Below are positions 24,055-34,147 of a DNA stretch of 64,000 bases, in pieces. A program made the translations under genes and the position numbers. Every line of letters starts with the position of its first letter. Position 1 is the stretch's first letter. Location of the stretch: contig CM060958.1 of the NCBI GenBank assembly GCA_030765055.1, forward strand, positions 85,073,124 to 85,137,123, read 5' to 3'. This DNA comes from Mantis religiosa (taxonomy: Eukaryota > Arthropoda > Insecta > Mantodea > Mantidae). The notes beneath the pieces are model-generated. The model was not told the DNA's origin. It did no database searches and was given only the letters and a program-made list of their open reading frames with translations.

Positions 24055-24406
24055 GCTTGATCCAGTGAGGCACTTAAGATACAAAAATATTGATAAGTCC
24101 GCAATAGCAGCTCATTTCCGGTCTGAAAATCATGAAATTGAAGATAGCACAGAATTACTAAAATACGTACAAAAACATAGTGAACTCGTCATATGGAAGA
24201 GAATATACATAGAGAAGCATAAAAACCAACTAATGAACTTTGAAATCCCGCCAGAAGAGAATCCCACATTTATGTTCATCACCAAATCAACAGATGGCAG
24301 CAGCAACTCCAGAATTACCCACACCCACCACACCACTGGACCAAGCTTTAGTCGCATAAGAGCAGAAGATGCAAACAATGATTTGCGAAACATGTCCTCA
24401 AAATAG
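24055..24406 (+). pseudogene. PLE C-terminal fragment (after GIY-YIG core)
   Basis: Open to the family stop. It shows Asp-Lys-Ser-Ala-Ile-Ala-Ala-His-Phe, a Trp-Lys-Arg-Ile-Tyr-Ile box, Met-Asn-Phe-Glu-Ile-Pro-Pro-Glu and a Ser/Thr-rich tail. It ends Arg-Ala-Glu-Asp-Ala-Asn-Asn-Asp-Leu-Arg-Asn-Met-Ser-Ser-Lys-stop, the last 14 codons running through the ribozyme. The catalytic GIY-YIG residues and the whole RT are missing. Confidence 0.7.
24360..24399 (+). ncRNA. Hammerhead-like motif with U4A (family 2)
   Basis: GAG, CAGAAGA (24363-24369; only U4 is changed to A), GCAAA/TTTGC stem II, GAAA, ACATGT, C17 (24396), CTC pairing with GAG. The fold is kept; U4 is a conserved core base, so activity is doubtful. 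Confidence 0.5.
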
Positions 24407-24944
24407 GTACGAAAGTGAAGCAGATGTGTAATAAATACGACTCATCTAAAAATTAATAATTATTTCGCTTCACTGTGGTGTTCCAATACAGTTAAATCTC
24501 GATATATTGTGTGTTAGTTAAAAGTTAGGTAAAAGCTAAGTTAAAAAAGAGTTTAGCTAAAACAGTTATTTTCCAAAACTCACACCAAAAAAGTTTGAAA
24601 AATTCAGTAATGTGTCCAAGAAATCTTTGCTTTAAAATAATTAAAATTTAGAATGGGCTGTATAACAATTTATATTTGAGTACTACACTCAAATTAAAAA
24701 TTTGGGAATCATACTATTGGGTTCATGAACATTTCAAATTATATAAAAAACTGATTAATTACAACCATTAAATTATCACAACAATGGTTTCATATACATT
24801 ATCAAAATTTATATGTCCTACATGTTTTATGTTCTGAGTGTACAGCATAAAACTTAAAAAATAAACTGGGATTTTTTAATTTTCATAGACATTGCTTAAA
24901 GATGTCAAATATTTTTGGGCAATATTTCAAATTTTCATTCTTAC

Positions 24945-25123
24945 CAGTTAGGCTGAACATTATGTGGCCGACCAAACAACTCTATTTTTCTTGTTCCAGG
25001 AGATAGACGCTCAATGATGCCATATATTTCATCTGGTTTATGACTGGTAGCTCTGACCTCTGCTACTATTACATCACAGTCCAACCCTCGATTCAAATTG
25101 TCAGGATTTCCCTTCATTCCAAC
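24945..25123 (-). CDS. METTL3: METTL3 exon, MT-A70 C-terminal part
   Basis: The acceptor TTTTTTAAAG precedes 25123 and the donor GTAAGAATG follows 24945. It encodes Val-Gly-Met-Lys-Gly-Asn-Pro, then Gly-Leu-Asp-Cys-Asp-Val-Ile-Val-Ala-Glu-Val-Arg and Ser-His-Lys-Pro-Asp-Glu-Ile-Tyr-Gly. It continues Arg-Lys-Ile-Glu-Leu-Phe-Gly-Arg and Asn-Val-Gln-Pro-Asn with a split Trp. This part of the MT-A70 fold forms the SAM pocket and METTL14 interface in the known family. The 179-nt length fits the phases on both sides. Confidence 0.95.
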
Positions 25124-25676
25124 CTTTAAAAAATAATTGCAATAATCATGTAACTGCACTGGAGCATATGAAGGGCAATTCAGCATTTAAGAATTTACCC
25201 TATCCCTTTCAATTAGAACTGATATTTTCTCTTACAATAAGAATTATTTTCTCTTTGATTTTTGCTTATGTTACACACATAAGATATAATACCATATAAT
25301 ACCAACAATAGCAACTGTAGTTTTATACATAAGTAAAGTAATGTTTAAATATGTCAGCTGCATTGCAAAGATATGTTTAGCAGTAAAAAGTGTGTAAGGG
25401 CAATATTTAAACACCAAATGATACTGTTCTACTCTAAATCTGTGCAACTTCCTTATCTGAATGGTACTTCTAAACTGCAGTTGAATAATTGCGTAATCAC
25501 AAAAGCGGGAGAATTGCAGCCTGACTAACTAAAGGAAATTACACATTCCATAAACATGGAAGATTACCAGCCTAAAACTGGAGTCATGTGCAGCCCCATA
25601 TTAACAGAATGCAAACAAAAAAATAATGCTAGAACACCTAATTAAGTCCCATTAATATGTATTGGATTTTGACATA
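25124..25676. other. METTL3 intron, no feature recognised
   Basis: AT-rich, nothing identifiable before the family-5 PLE. Confidence 0.4.
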
Positions 25677-25799
25677 AACTGCTATTGTATTATATAGAAT
25701 AAAAAGAAGTATTTCACAAACTGGAGTGCCATTGTTACTAAAATTAGGCAAATGAGTCAACCTTGTATATACTTTTCTCCACTTACAAGCTTTTCTGAT

Positions 25800-25839
25800 G
25801 AAGACTAGTTTCTGGGAACCTCTTCCCTATTGTCAGTTC
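25800..25839 (-). ncRNA. Hammerhead motif with G8A (family 5, minus arm)
   Basis: GAA, CTGACAA (25836-25830; A at position 8), stem II GGGAA-GAGG-TTCCC, GAAA, ACTAGT, C17, TTC. Differs from the partner arm only at core position 8, so it is a probable decay of a good motif. Confidence 0.6.
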
Positions 25840-25869
25840 TGTGGTTGACTGATGATGCATCCGGTGTCT

Positions 25870-27118
25870 GCATCTGGCTTGGTGTCGTGCTGCCATCTAA
25901 TGTTCTGGTAAGTTTGATGACATCATCCACGGCGGGAATTTCAAAATTCATCAAGAGGTCCTGTTTTCTTTGAATAAATAAGTTTTCCCAAATCTGTAGT
26001 TCCAGAGGTTTCCTTGCCTGTTTGATCAGTTCTATTTCTTGATTTATGTTGTGACTCTCAGACCAAAAGTGATGTGTTTGACTTGTCCATGTGTTTGAAT
26101 TTAATATTTCTGAAGTGTTCTTTCATTCTTGTTCCTAGATTTCTTTTGGTCTTACCAATGTATATCTTGTCACAATCCTGGCAACTCATTTGGTAAATGC
26201 CTGATAATTGAGTTTTTGGCGTGCTATTTTTTAGAGGGTGGTTTAGTAAGTTGCGGATGTTGTGTTTGTTGTGAGGGGCTAATTTTATGTTGAAGCTCTT
26301 AAATATCTTTTTGACTTTTTTTAAGTATTTTGGATGAAATGTAAATTTGCCATATCTGGTGTTTGGGTTTTCTAGTTTTTTTAACGTAGTAGTATCTTTA
26401 AGTTTTTGTTTCTTTTGTGTCTGTAGATCAGTTTTTTGATGAAATTTGTGTTATAGGTGTTCAATTCGGCAACCTGGTGTGTGTGAGTGTACTCCTGTGC
26501 ATATTCTGTTTTTGTTAGCGGAATGTTGATTAGTCTGTGAACCAAACTATGGAATACTGCATATTGATGTTGTACTGGGTTAAATGGGTTGCATTTAATG
26601 TAATTGTCAACATGTGTTGCTTTTCTGTATATTCCAAATTGTAATCCTGTTGGTGTTCTAATGATTTTCAAATCTAGAAAAGGTAGCCATTCATCCTGCT
26701 CTACTTCAATGGTGAAAACTATGGATTTTTTTTGTAGGTTTAGCAACTTTATAGCGTCCTCGGTTAGTCTTCTAGGAACTATAGCAAACACATTGTCGAC
26801 ATATCTATGCCAACATTTGAAAATATGTGGAAAGGCTTTAATAATGTATGTTTCCATATTGCTCATGAACAGATTAGCTAGTAATGATGAAAGACGGTTA
26901 CCCATGGCCAAGCCTGCTGTTTGTTGGAAGATCCTGCTGGAGAACGTGAAGCTGTTTTGTTCAATACATAAGATGGGTAATTTGATGTATTCCTCTATTT
27001 TATCATCTGCAATGCTGCTTTTGGATAACCAGCCTTTCATCAATTTTGGAATTTTTTCTACTGATATGCTCGTGAATAGAGATCAGATATCAAAGGACAC
27101 CATCACCTCTTCAGTTTG
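25870..27118 (-). pseudogene. PLE RT-GIY-YIG fragment, YVDN active site
   Basis: It begins in motif A (Val-Ser-Phe-Asp-Ile-stop-Ser-Leu-Phe). The frame 27043-26381 has Gly-Leu-Ala-Met-Gly-Asn (motif B), Arg-Tyr-Val-Asp-Asn (motif C, second Asp changed to Asn), Leu-Pro-Phe-Leu-Asp-Leu-Lys and Phe-Gly-Ile-Tyr-Arg-Lys. After a frameshift come Ser-Gly-Ile-Tyr-Gln-Met, Lys-Ile-Tyr-Ile-Gly-Lys-Thr-Lys-Arg-Asn-Leu and Lys-Glu-His-Phe-Arg-Asn. Frameshifts, an internal stop and the active-site change make it non-functional. Confidence 0.8.
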
Positions 27119-27262
27119 ATGAATTTTGAAATTCCCGCCATAGATGATGTCATCAAACTTACCAGAACATTAGATGGCAGCATGACACCAAGCCAGATGC
27201 AGACACCGGATGCATCATCAGTCAACCACAGAACTGACGATAGGGAAGAGGTTCCCAGAAAC
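27119..27262 (+). pseudogene. PLE ORF 3' end ending inside the ribozyme
   Basis: The plus frame from ATG 27119 reads Met-Asn-Phe-Glu-Ile-Pro-Ala, then His-Arg-Thr-Asp-Asp-Arg-Glu-Glu-Val-Pro-Arg-Asn and a TAG. The stop is the TAG of the ACTAGT stem III (27263-27265). The ribozyme core ACT-GAC-GAT is translated Thr-Asp-Asp. Confidence 0.65.
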
Positions 27263-27270
27263 TAGTCTTC
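27231..27270 (+). ncRNA. Hammerhead ribozyme motif (family 5, plus arm)
   Basis: GAA (27231-27233), CTGACGA (27234-27240), stem II GGGAA-GAGG-TTCCC (27243-27256), GAAA (27258-27261), palindromic ACTAGT, C17 (27267), TTC pairing with GAA. All invariant core bases are present. Confidence 0.75.
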
Positions 27271-27346
27271 ATCAAAAAACTTGTAAGTGGAGAAAAGTAT
27301 ATACAAGGTTGACTCATTTGACTAATTTTAGTAACTGCTATTGTAT

Positions 27347-27999
27347 GTTTTTATTATTCTTTCTATTCCTTACTACCTTTACTGTCATAAGCAGTTCACC
27401 GCTTAATAGATTAAATAATACTCTTTTCTTCAACGGAAAATGTCACATGTTTATCCATAAAATGTAATCTCATATGTGTACGCAATTCCAGTTTGTACTT
27501 TAATTGATACAAATCAAAATATACTTTACCCCTTTTAATGAAATAGCAGAGAAAAAAGAATAAAGAAACAATGGCACCCTATATTTCCAAGAAGTATTGC
27601 TATTATAACAAGGTTAACAGCTTCCACATGCATTCATGTGAAGGCCCAGTGTTATTTTACCACTGTGTTGTCAGTATGATTTATTAAGATACCAGAAAAG
27701 AAAGAAAAAAAAAAGAAAGGAAGGAAGGAAGAAGGGAGGGATGAAAGGGAGAAAAGGGAGGGAAGAGCACTATCAAATAATTTAAACTTTTCATTTTAGG
27801 TTGTATTGTAGCTTTTTAAAACAAAATGGTGTCTCAACACCAAGTATTTCAAGTATTTATTTATGCTAAGCAATGTACAATTGATTGTGACCAGTGTTCA
27901 GCCCTAGCTCTGTATCAGTTATACTCATTTTTTTTTACAGTAGATCCTTATTTCAATCAATTAATTATAACAATGTAGGTTCGTTATTAGATGATGTCC
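27347..27999. other. METTL3 intron, purine-rich tract at 27695-27770
   Basis: No gene. A GAAAG/GGAAG-rich, strongly purine-biased stretch lies at 27695-27770. Confidence 0.4.
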
Positions 28000-29870
28000 A
28001 TAACCACATTTTTTTTTTAACTTGTCCAAGAATTGACCAATCTTCTTGCTACCTTTAACAAACATTTCAGCTAAAGCTACCTTCCCATGTAACTTAAACC
28101 ATTTCTTATTAATAAACTCTTTTCTCCAAATTTCTGCACCTTTACAGTAAAAAAAAATATATGTTCCAAGTTGTCATTTCCACCACATATGGGACAGTAA
28201 TTTTATGGAACACCCTTCCTTAAACCTTTTAGTTGCCATACTCCTGCTCTCACCCATGCCTCACCTTCTCTCTCCTCTTATTTGTCACGTCTATGTACTT
28301 TTCCATTCCTCAAGCCACCTTCATTGGTATATAGAAAACTAAAGAGCTCTTCTCAGCTATTTCTCTAAATATTATCTGCACTTATAGGTCTTTGAATATT
28401 TTTCTTGCAGATTTCCAGAAATTTTTCACATTATTCTTTTTTTCCCACATTTGCCCTAACTCACTGCTCTCCAAGTTATTTCTAAGACAGTCTACCCATC
28501 CCTTGTTCTTTAACAAGAAATTCTCTTGATATATTAAACATTGTTTTAACAAATTTCTTTCTTCCAGATTCAATATTCTATACCAGAGTTTCAAAGCCCT
28601 TTCCATAATCTTCCCTTTACTGGCAACTCTATCCCTCTCTATCTTTGCTACCTGCCTAACAGTTGCATTTGGTAACCCAAGCATTTCTTTACAGCATCTC
28701 CTATACATCTCATCTATAACTTCCCATCCTCCTAGTCCCCATACAGTACCCATATAACATTTTTGCCTCTACCACCATACTATAAACTTTTTCTAACCAT
28801 TTGATATTTATATCTGGTACTTTATACTTGAATTTTTGATGGCTGCAAAGGCTCCTTTTCCTTTTTCCAAGGCAAATTTCTTTTGTTTTCTCCAATTCCC
28901 TCTGCTGTGAAACTGTTTCATATGCATCGATGAAGCGATGTTGCTGATGCTCTCAAAGCACCACGTTGGGAAGCCATATGTAACAAAATTGCTTCATATG
29001 TAGCGAATGCAGAGAAGGTGATGATGTGATACAATGATGGACCATGTTGATTATCTCAAAGCTTGATTTTGGACCCGATGTTCCCAGTTGCAATGGATTC
29101 TGGAACTAACCACAGCTGCTCTCGTTTTAGCATGAAGATCTATTTTTCAGGGTGTGGTCACGGATGAGAAGTGATGATGATTTTCAGGAAGATTAAACAA
29201 TTTTTATAACTTTCTTTTCCAAAATTATATTTTAATTTAATTAGACCATTAAATTAACTCTTTGAAACATTGAATAAATAATCACTTTGTGAATGTCGAT
29301 ATTAAGTGTTTTTAAAAACAATCATATTTTTTATACAATGCTTTCTCCACCGCGTCTTTTCTGCAGACTTTCGGTCTAGCACATACGTTCGATCTCTATG
29401 GTGGTTAAATGCATAAGACAGCTTGCTTTCACCTATTTCAAGTTATTGGTCCTGCCATTACTATGGCAACTCAACATCATCCAATTGGTCCATGTCACAT
29501 CTAATTATAACAATGTTTGTTATCAAAATCATGATTAATATTCAGTTTCCTTTTCTCCTATTTATCTGATCACTTTCACACTTTCAATTGTTGTCTTTAA
29601 CCTTGTTCCCCATCCACTAACTCATAAATAAATGCAATCTCTAACTACTCTATACTCTTTTTTTTTTCATTCATCCATTTTTTATATTTTCTGTTTCCCA
29701 CCTTTTTTCAACACAATGATCTGTGCCTTATCCTCGTTTACTGTTAAACTCCAGTTTTTACAGTAATTATATACAGCTTCCAAGAATTGTTTTAATCCAT
29801 TCAGCGTAACTGCAGCTACAACTAGGTCATCAACATCAACAGATATTAATGTTTATCAAGCAGCTTCTTG
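28000..29870 (-). mobile_element. LINE relic (RT C-terminal region), interrupted
   Basis: On the minus strand, about 29850-29700 reads Asp-Val-Asp-Asp-Leu-Val-Val (a decayed Tyr-Ala-Asp-Asp box) and Trp-Ser-Leu-Thr-Val-Asn-Glu-Asp-Lys. Frames 28895-28710 and 28753-28382 give Lys-Met-Leu-Tyr-Gly, Glu-Met-Leu-Gly-Leu-Pro and a long Trp/Lys-rich thumb. At about 28195-28150 a CCHC knuckle appears (Cys-Pro-Ile-Cys-Gly-Gly-Asn-Asp, then His and Cys after a frameshift). 28920 to about 29600 does not fit the LINE and may be a later insertion. Many stops. Confidence 0.65.
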
Positions 29871-30099
29871 TGAGTGGAAAAAATTTACTGATTTTATAAA
29901 ACAGTCTTTGTATATTTATATTTTAATTATTTTATTCATTTTTTAACTGAACATCAGTTATGTTTACACTGTATCTCACTTGTGAAAAATTATTTCAATT
30001 AGTCTGATGATCAATAATGTTGTTAAACTCACTTTTCAAAAACTTTGCTTTATTAGTGTATTAGTTTTTTTGTAGTGTTTAATGACTTTACTTTTACCA

Positions 30100-30305
30100 C
30101 ATGCAGCACAGCAGGCGATGACATTGATGATACATGAAATGAAGATGGAGCATTGATAGAATGAGGAGGCAGGGGAAACTGGAGCACCCAGAGGAAACCC
30201 ATGCAGTGTTGTCCACCACAAATCTCACATGCAGTCACCTGGGATCGAACCTGGGTCACTTTGATGAGTCGAGTGGTCTAACCACTTGGCCACAGCGCTG
30301 CCTAG
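30100..30305 (-). repeat. tRNA-derived SINE (family C)
   Basis: On the minus strand the head starts near 30303: box A TGGCCAAGTGG, box B GGTTCGATCCC (30250-30240). The central block GGGTTTCCTCTGGGTGCTCC is followed by CCAGTTTCCC. A related copy sits in the mariner at 49400-49590. The block resembles a central domain shared by SINEs of distant animals; that comparison is from memory. Confidence 0.7.
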
Positions 30306-30309
30306 TGTA

Positions 30310-31180
30310 TTAGTGAACTATATTTTAATACTATAAACAGTAGTCTAATTTATTAAACATTAATACATATATTTGGAATACAATTATTTTCTTCCTTTCA
30401 TTGCTTAAAATTACCATTAGTTATATGAAAAAATGTGTTATCCAAAATGGCTCTGTCCCCTTCTTAAACAGGATTCTACTATACTTCCTTTTTCTAGGTT
30501 ATATTTTGATACTGGGGAAGTTATGTCAAAACATTGGAAGTTTGTACTTAAATGCTTTTTAACTAGACAGCAAAGCCACTTTAACTTAATTATTGTTTCT
30601 TAGGATCATAACTGGAGGGAAGGCAAGCAGGTATCTGCTCCCAGATACTGTGTAGTATACTGATATTGTTGAATTTTTCATGATACAACCAGTAATAAAT
30701 AATTTAATATGTAAGTAATATTTAACAATGTGGAATTTAAATGTCACATTTAATTTAATGTGATGAATATGCCATTCAGCAACAGAGTTTTAATATTATA
30801 TGCCATGTAGATGGTGACTGCCAAAGTAGCAAAGTGTGCATTAAGCGGTTGTGTCCTGTTGTCTTGCAGTGCAGTTGAATTCAGTGCAATGTGTTACTGT
30901 TGGAGTTCAAGAGCAGCAATGATCAGGAATGTTCTTCCTGTAAATCCTTCAATTCTGTAGCAATAACAAAAGTAAAATCATGATTAAAGATGATGTGTCA
31001 GCTCATATATAATTTCAAAAACTAAACATGTTGAAAAAACCAGGAGCACAATACAATAATATAAGAAAGAAACAAAATAAGGCAACACAATGGTTCATGA
31101 TATTTTGGTTGAATGACTGCAGTTAAGTTACACTGCAAATATTGCAAATTGCAATGTCCACTAAAAATTGTAGCAAACCT
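30310..31180. other. METTL3 intron, no feature recognised
   Basis: AT-rich, nothing identifiable. Confidence 0.35.
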
Positions 31181-31689
31181 GTATCTACGATCACGTGGCT
31201 TGTTTAAACAAAAGAAACTGATAGGAGGGTAGTGTGAAAAACCAAGAGCCCGTGGACAAAGATAACAGGCAGATAAGGGTCTGCCGAAACAAACTGAGAT
31301 AAATGGAAATTTCTAGTAACTTCTGGACTGATAGAGATTGTTCGCATTCTGGTTTATTTGCGAATCATCTAGAAATTATCTGTGAAGTATTTAAAGAGGC
31401 AACGATTGGCCAAGAGTTGAGTAGTGAGTTGTGAAACAGTGTTGTGAACGAGAGACAGCTGGAAGTGTTATTGTAACGAGAGCTAATCTGCTGTCACTGC
31501 TTGTTATTGTGATCGACCTTGGTAGACTGATGGTGACGTAACGTAATGCTGCTGTAATCTATAAGAGTATTTCTACGAAAATAAAGAAATTTTTAATTAT
31601 ATGTGTTTGGAGGAATTTAGTAACAGTGATGTCAAAATTAATCTCAGAAACTATTTGTAGTTGGTTTATTAATACTCGTCACACTTGTA

Positions 31690-31941
31690 GCATTTCACTT
31701 TTGGAATGAAAACCATGACATTGATCCAAATCCAAAATTATTAAAAGGAGTGATAAACCAAAATAAATTGACAACATGGGAGAACATATTCATATGGAAA
31801 AATAAGGATCGTGTAATGAACTTTGAAATCCCACCAGTAGATAATTTGACAAAGAAGTTCATAGTTCCACCACCAGAGAGAGAGCAGACAACAACAGATG
31901 CCAGTTGGAAAGAAATTGAAAATGGAGGCGAATGTCTTTGA
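31690..31941 (+). pseudogene. PLE ORF 3' end (family 4)
   Basis: Parallels codons at 13955-14170. Trp-Glu-Asn-Ile-Phe-Ile-Trp-Lys-Asn-Lys-Asp-Arg and Met-Asn-Phe-Glu-Ile-Pro-Pro are conserved. Two extra bases near 31880 put the ribozyme core in the phase ATT-GAA-AAT (Ile-Glu-Asn). Confidence 0.6.
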
Positions 31942-31954
31942 AACTAGTCTCTCA
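31909..31954 (+). ncRNA. Hammerhead-like motif, U3/A8 variant (family 4)
   Basis: AGAAA, TTGAAAA, stem II GGAGGC-GAAT-GTCTTT, GAAA, ACTAGT, C, TCTC. Stem I has one mismatch relative to the 14175 copy. Confidence 0.5.
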
Positions 31955-32064
31955 TAAATATAAACAAGTAAGTGACGAGTATTAATAAACCAACTACAAA
32001 TAGTTTCTGAGATTTTTAATTTCTGCAACTTGGCCTTTTAATTCTATGAACCCATAAAGCCACA

Positions 32065-32424
32065 ATATTGTAACAGCAGCGAATGCCTACAGCAAAAGCA
32101 TTAAATGTGAGTCAACCCACTCCACAGTTTTTGTTATTACAATGAAAGAAGAAAAACACGGAACATTTGACAGCTACTGATGTCATGATCCAGAAGTAGC
32201 CTCTTTGAGATGTCTGGTCTTTTAGACGTTTTGTTTTTAGCAGAAGTAAAACATTTGACTCCAATAATGTTCCATTCCTTTGATTCGAGAGATTTCTGGA
32301 AACTAGATGACTAAAATTCCTTTAAAGCAGGTAACCATATAGATACATTATTTATAAGTATATTGGAGAAATTATTAATATAATGTAAATAATAGATGAG
32401 AGGATTAACATATGTGAATGTAAT
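32065..32424. other. METTL3 intron, no feature recognised
   Basis: Nothing identifiable. Confidence 0.35.
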
Positions 32425-32529
32425 ATATTGTAACATTCTGTTGTTTAAGGACTTGATAGAATGAAGCACAAAATTAATACAATTTTGAGTCAAACTAATA
32501 CTCAATGCTCCATTTATTGCTAGTATTTA

Positions 32530-32571
32530 CCTAGAACGCGTTTCGTTAGGTTCTTCCTAACATCATCAGCT
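32530..32571 (-). ncRNA. Hammerhead ribozyme motif (family 6, minus arm)
   Basis: Mirror of the plus-arm motif: CTGATGA (32569-32563), GTTAGG/CCTAAC stem II, GAAA, ACGCGT stem III. Confidence 0.65.
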
Positions 32572-32582
32572 GAGTCGACAAC

Positions 32583-32624
32583 AGCTGATGATGTTAGGAA
32601 GAACCTAACGAAACGCGTTCTAGG
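32583..32624 (+). ncRNA. Hammerhead ribozyme motif (family 6, plus arm)
   Basis: CTGATGA (32585-32591), stem II GTTAGG-AAGAA-CCTAAC, GAAA (32610-32613), palindromic ACGCGT, position 17 is U (32619), then CTAGG. Stem I is weak (AG/CT only). Phase GCT-GAT-GAT as in the other families. Confidence 0.65.
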
Positions 32625-32691
32625 TAAATACTAGCAATAAATGGAGCATTGAGTATTAGTTCGACTCAAAATTGTATTAATATTGTAACAT

Positions 32692-33761
32692 ATTGAAAAA
32701 GTTTCCACCAATGAACATTACCACTGGTTACAAAGAATGCACCATACCATCTTTTCCAAACAGGGTCCTAACGGGACATAATGGTATGAAAGCTTAGGAA
32801 GGTCACGGTACTCACCCTTACAAAGAAATAAGTACAGGTAGAACGGAGGGACAGAGTGTTGGTCTAACAAAAAAATCCAAGGTATGAACCTCAGTCTAGC
32901 AATAAAATTCAAGGTATGTGAACATTATTTCCTTAAGTAGAGTTTGCGCCATTAAGTATTATACCTTAAGCCTTCAATCTGTGTGCGTATATAGTGGAAA
33001 CAGTCTCGTCAATGGAAACAGGAAATTAATCGTATAAATATTATAATAAACAGCAATTAGTCTACCATTTTCTTGTTGAATTGTCTCTAGTCACATTGCC
33101 CTAAGATCTCCATAATTACATCATGCTCTACCCAAATGATAGCAGCTGACCAGCCAAGAACAAACGATGAAAACAGGACTAACAAATCACACTATCACAC
33201 ACATATAACAAAAAAAATTTGACATAATTTGTAAGTACCGCTGCGGTTGCCACAAATTAATGGGCAACCAAAGGAAACACTGCACTCATTATTCTCACAC
33301 AGTAGATTTTTTCACAATCTTGCAATTTAGTCTATAGATTCTTGGTTTTTCATTTGATGAATTTTTTCCAGTTTACTGGATATGTTAAATTCTTCACAAT
33401 GAGCATTTTATGAGGTGCCAAAATTATATATCATTGAAAGGTAGCATCAAATTAAAAAATTAAGTGCCACAGAGTTGAGCTATGAATTTCTTGGTTTACA
33501 TTTTAAGGTCACCCAATATTGGAGGAGGGTGCACACCTTGCTGCCTGAAAGTTAAGCCTATGACTTGGTTCTCTCTGCAACTCCTAGAGCTTTATAATGG
33601 ATGTTTCTCAATACACTCTTAGTTACTTTCCTTAGAGAATAATTCTGTGCTGACAAATGCCTCTAATCCCCATCAACATTAATCCTTGCCACAGCTTAGT
33701 ATTAAGCAATTCATATTCTGTATGTGGCGTAATGCTAGCAATAGAAATAAATTTTTTTTAC
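32692..33761. other. METTL3 intron, no feature recognised
   Basis: AT-rich, nothing identifiable. Confidence 0.4.
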
Positions 33762-33909
33762 CAAACAGTGTTCCTTTCCATGATTAAGCCAGTGACCTGT
33801 TCGGCCAGTTCTGATAATTCTCTGCAGCTGATTAGTCTTCACCCATATTATTTCATCGACTCTTTCATAGCCCCACAGTTTCAGGCATTCTCTCCCAAGT
33901 TCCATTGCT
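33762..33909 (-). CDS. METTL3: METTL3 exon, MT-A70 middle part
   Basis: The acceptor TTATTACAG precedes 33909, the donor GTAAAAAAAA follows 33762. It encodes Arg-Ala-Met-Glu-Leu-Gly-Arg-Glu-Cys, Trp-Gly-Tyr-Glu-Arg-Val-Asp-Glu and Trp-Val-Lys-Thr-Asn-Gln-Leu-Gln-Arg. It continues Arg-Thr-Gly-Arg-Thr-Gly-His-Trp and Asn-His-Gly-Lys-Glu-His-Cys-Leu. The Arg/Thr-Gly segment is part of the positively charged METTL3-METTL14 groove in the family. The exon ends on a codon boundary. Confidence 0.95.
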
Positions 33910-34002
33910 CTGTAATAAGTTTAAGTTGGATATCACATTTTAACGTTCCTTTGTACTATATGAAAGGCTCTGCTAAAATAAGTCATTAGAATTCTAATTT
34001 AC
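33910..34002 (-). other. 93-nt METTL3 intron
   Basis: The only short intron of the gene: GTAAATTAG at the donor, TTATTACAG at the acceptor, no insertion. Confidence 0.9.
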
Positions 34003-34147
34003 CTTCCTGTGACCCAAAGAAATATAAGTCCTTCATCTTGCAATTGGGGAATACCAAGCTGTCTCATTTCGTCATCAGACATGGTACCATATGGCAACTC
34101 CATGTGAATATCCCATGGAGGATCTGCCATTATCACTGCAAATTTAC
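34003..34147 (-). CDS. METTL3: METTL3 exon with DPPW catalytic motif
   Basis: The acceptor TTACTTGCAG precedes 34147. The exon completes the split Gly codon and reads Lys-Phe-Ala-Val-Ile-Met-Ala-Asp-Pro-Pro-Trp-Asp-Ile. It continues Met-Glu-Leu-Pro-Tyr-Gly-Thr-Met-Ser-Asp-Asp-Glu and Leu-Ile-Phe-Leu-Trp-Val-Thr-Gly-Arg, donor GTAAATTAG after 34003. Asp-Pro-Pro-Trp is the adenosine-binding catalytic signature of MT-A70 methyltransferases and is intact, supporting an active enzyme. Confidence 0.96.

Larger units (their letters stand above)
23945..24504. mobile_element. PLE family 2 copy with C-terminal coding, inverted tails
   Basis: The left end is an inverted tail with inverted ribozyme, the middle and right a 5'-truncated plus-strand copy. 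The exact 12-bp duplication TATTGTGTGTTA flanks it (23933-23944, 24505-24516). The right arm is 48 nt longer and ends TTAAATCTCGATA, the full family-2 terminus. Confidence 0.8.
25691..27332. mobile_element. PLE family 5, minus copy with short plus arm
   Basis: A minus-oriented, 5'-truncated PLE (25691 to about 27118) joined at about 27119 to a plus-oriented tail (27119-27332). Exact direct repeats AACTGCTATTGTAT (25677-25690, 27333-27346) flank the pair. The left arm outruns the right by 46 nt. Each arm carries a hammerhead. It sits in the 8.6-kb METTL3 intron. Confidence 0.85.
31599..32011. mobile_element. PLE family 4 fragment with inverted tail
   Basis: Left: inverted family-4 tail (31599-31690). 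Right: 5'-truncated plus copy with the last 70 codons, hammerhead-like motif and tail. The direct repeat ATTTTTAATT (31589-31598, 32012-32021) is the core of its target duplication. It is close in sequence to the 11.8-14.3 kb element. Confidence 0.75.
31200..32064 (+). mobile_element. LTR-like segment interrupted by a PLE
   Basis: The last 45 bp (TTTTAATTCTATGAACCCATAAAGCCACA, end 32064) match the end of the solo LTR at 3093-3590, and AATAAA occurs at 31581. The PLE 31599-32011 lies between the poly(A) signal and the terminus. The 5' border was not found, so this is a partial or diverged LTR. Confidence 0.45.
32437..32679. mobile_element. PLE-type inverted-tail hairpin (family 6)
   Basis: Perfect-looking palindrome of about 100 bp per arm with the axis near 32576. 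Exact 12-bp duplication ATATTGTAACAT (32425-32436, 32680-32691). The left arm is 36 nt longer. Each arm contains a hammerhead with canonical core. No coding domain remains, so the family assignment is structural. Confidence 0.8.

Noticed and set aside
27964..29520. AATTATAACAATGT direct repeat as LINE target duplication
   Set aside because: LINE coding (about 29700-29870) extends beyond the right repeat, so the pair does not bracket the element.
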